NCBI RefSeq assembly: GCF_000002985.6 | Contig: NC_003279.8 | Location: 5,580,001 to 5,644,000, forward strand | Direction: 5' to 3' | DNA from: Caenorhabditis elegans | Lineage: Eukaryota; Nematoda; Chromadorea; Rhabditida; Rhabditidae | DNA length: 64,000 nt | In this document: positions 62,461-64,000 of the stretch, in pieces | Layout: every line of letters starts with the position of its first letter | Numbering within the stretch: the stretch's first letter is position 1 | Program-made: the position numbers and the translations under genes | The notes under the pieces: generated by a model | Database searches by the model: none | What the model was told of the DNA's origin: nothing | The model's input: the letters and a program-made list of their open reading frames with translations, nothing else

Positions 62461-62796
62461 TTGAAAAGTTGAAATTTTTATTTCTAAAATTAATATTAAA
62501 CTAAATTTGGCCGGTCTTGACAAACTTCAGCACATTTACTTGGCATTTACTCAGCACTTGACTAAACTTTAATAAAGCGAATTATTCTTGAGTTACTCTA
62601 CGCCGAACCAAACTGCGAAGCCTAGCAAATCTCCGATTTGCTATCAAATGAATTTTCAATAAATTTCATTAAATTATTTTGAAAAATAACCAAAAACGTT
62701 AAAAACATAAAACATGATATTTAAAAATTCTCCAACGTTAACAATCGATCAATACAAAGAAAAAAATTTATTTTTCAATTTTACATCGTATCAAGA

Positions 62797-64000
62797 ATGG
62801 CTTCTGAAGCTGCTCCAACATCTGCTCTCACGTAACTTTTGAAACGCATTAAGAATGCAGGCAGGGCACGTAAGTAGGCAGAAAGGTAGGCAGACAAATA
62901 GGTAGATATGGGCAATATGAGTATGAGTATGGGCAGGCAACTTGTCTGACTGTCTACCTACATGCCTGAATAGTGCCCTGTCTGCTTTTGTACGTGACCA
63001 TGCCTGCTTGCCTACATTTCTGCCTACCTACCCGTTTGCCTGCAGACGTGCCTACTTACCAAAAAAAATATCTAGGACATTTCTGAGTGGAACAAAACTT
63101 TGAATTCCTCTCTGAAAAATATGTAGATCCAGACCCATATCATAAATTTCCAGAAAAATCGTTTCACAAACGTGGCATGCTTCGACGAGATATTGGACCG
63201 TGACAATGAGGATTTCTATGTTCATGCGAATACTTTTCGTACTCCATATGGAAATTTTCTGATTAGTCAAGCACCAAATGACTCGACAAATGGTGATCAT
63301 CTTCATTTGATGTGGATCTACAATGTCCAAACTGTTGTTTGCCTTGTTTCTCCAGAAGAGGCTGGAGGTTATTTTGTGCCAAAAGAAGGAGAAACTTTCA
63401 CGAGCTTTCAAAAGTATCAGATGAAAACTATCGGAATTTTCGATGAAAAACAAGGCGTCACTGTTTATCAATGTGAATTGAAATCGTATAAAGCTCCGAA
63501 GAAACTCAATCGCCGAATGATTTATATAATTTGCTGCGACACATGTAATATTTATAATTATCCCAATTTTATAAAACATATCAAATTTTTCAGCTGTTGG
63601 ATCCATTCGTTCTCCTCGTCAACAAACAGTTATCATGGAATACATGTGGGCTTTTGAAGAGGCAAATGCAATTGAAAATGGAGTAGCATTGGCAGATGCA
63701 AAAACAACTGTTTTGGTTCATGCAATTGCTGGAACTCGTCGATGTGCTTCATTTGTTGCTACATCAGTTATGTGCAAACAGTTACTTGAAGCTGGAAATT
63801 TTTCGGCAATGGAAACATGGTTTGAAATGAGAAAGAGAAGAGCTCATACATGTACTCGTAAACATGATTTCTTTTCGTCAATCTACACTTTTTTTGCATT
63901 TTGTGTTCAATGTAGTGCCGTCAGCGAGACTGATGAGAATTATGTCAAATCTATGGAGGTAAGTGATTTTTATGGAAACCATGTTAGTATATTATTCATT
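62797..64000 (+). CDS. Protein-tyrosine-phosphatase-like protein, probably inactive; 5' part
   Basis: Two exons are clear: 63154-63544 and 63594-63958, in phase with each other. They encode KNRFTNVACFDEILD, YGNFLISQAPN and MWIYNVQTVVCLVSPEE, which are core classical-PTP motifs. The catalytic loop reads VHAIAGTRRCASF, where the usual HCSAGxGRTG has Cys replaced by Ala and the last Gly lost, while the Arg remains, so the protein should be a pseudophosphatase. Such PTPs are expanded in nematodes. The start is uncertain: MASEAAPTSAL at 62797-62831 ends at a good donor but is out of phase with 63154, so an exon is missing or wrong. Upstream of 63154 another frame reads KYVDPDPYHKFPEK. The gene continues past the window. 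Confidence 0.72.
62862..63062. repeat. GTAGGCAG foldback in the PTP-like gene intron
   Basis: The left side is a run of GTAGGCAG-like units (AAGTAGGCAGAAAGGTAGGC). The right side has the complement (TGCCTACC, CTGCCTACCTACCC, GTGCCTACTTACC), so the segment can fold on itself. The units resemble interstitial GGCAGGTAG repeats of C. elegans and loosely the TTAGGC telomere repeat. It lies between the first candidate exon and the exon at 63154. Confidence 0.8.

Larger units (their letters stand above)
57497..62796. other. Repeat-rich intergenic island
   Basis: The 5.3 kb between the PPIP5K gene and the PTP-like gene hold no supported gene. A polyadenylation signal AATAAA lies at 57747-57752. From about 57770 the DNA is a mosaic of repeats with patches far more GC-rich than the rest of the window. 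It holds a two-and-a-half copy tandem repeat, a tRNA-like element, two diverged copies of a roughly 700-bp segment, a 119-bp tandem array and degenerate relatives of it, plus CT microsatellites near 58740, 60125 and 61858. Long open frames at 59.0-59.7 kb are by-products of the GC content. Confidence 0.75.

Overview
The window is nematode genomic DNA, almost certainly Caenorhabditis and most likely C. elegans itself. It is AT-rich with short introns ending in TTTCAG, and has an ACAGTA/TTTAAAGGCGCAC repeat family that I know from C. elegans. The proteins match C. elegans homologues in sequence and length (VHA-10 126 aa, UBL-5 73 aa, CEY-2 267 aa). From memory, vha-10, ubl-5, cey-2 and the PPIP5K gene sit together on cosmid F46F11 of chromosome I; this was not checked. 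All gene models below were built by hand by joining exons in phase at GT/AG sites.

Layout. On the + strand: the 3' part of a beta-catenin-like protein 1 (CTNNBL1) gene (2-1794), then icmt-1 (2102-3263), spaced like an operon. On the - strand, filling 3.7-27.5 kb: the tensin gene tns-1, with a 26-exon long form (PTP-like, C2, disordered linker, SH2, PTB) and an internal alternative first exon at 9304-8926 giving a short SH2-PTB form. Its introns hold an antisense LINE fragment, a 1.3 kb foldback element and probable enhancers. Also on the - strand: ubl-5, vha-10, trpp-8 (TRAPPC8) and an F-box-like gene. On the + strand: cey-2 and a secreted cysteine-rich protein whose intron carries a palindromic element with internal minisatellite arms. 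On the - strand: a TRM10-family methyltransferase preceded by a two-zinc-finger gene, in an operon-like pair. On the + strand: the 24-exon PPIP5K gene (47826-57496). Then comes a 5.3 kb repeat island (57.5-62.8 kb) and the 5' part of a divergent PTP-like pseudophosphatase that runs off the right edge.

Biology. The genes are mostly conserved housekeeping functions: mRNA splicing (CTNNBL1), CAAX-protein methylation (icmt-1), integrin adhesion (tns-1), mitochondrial stress/splicing ubiquitin-like protein (ubl-5), V-ATPase (vha-10), ER-Golgi/autophagy tethering (trpp-8), germline mRNP (cey-2), tRNA methylation and inositol pyrophosphates. Apart from the operon-like pairs they do not form one pathway.

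The most unusual sequence is the repeat island. It holds many short hairpins of the form stem-C(GNA)G-stem, an arrangement known to form very stable DNA mini-hairpins. It also holds related repeat copies whose flanks are alike while the hairpin stems differ completely in sequence yet stay complementary.
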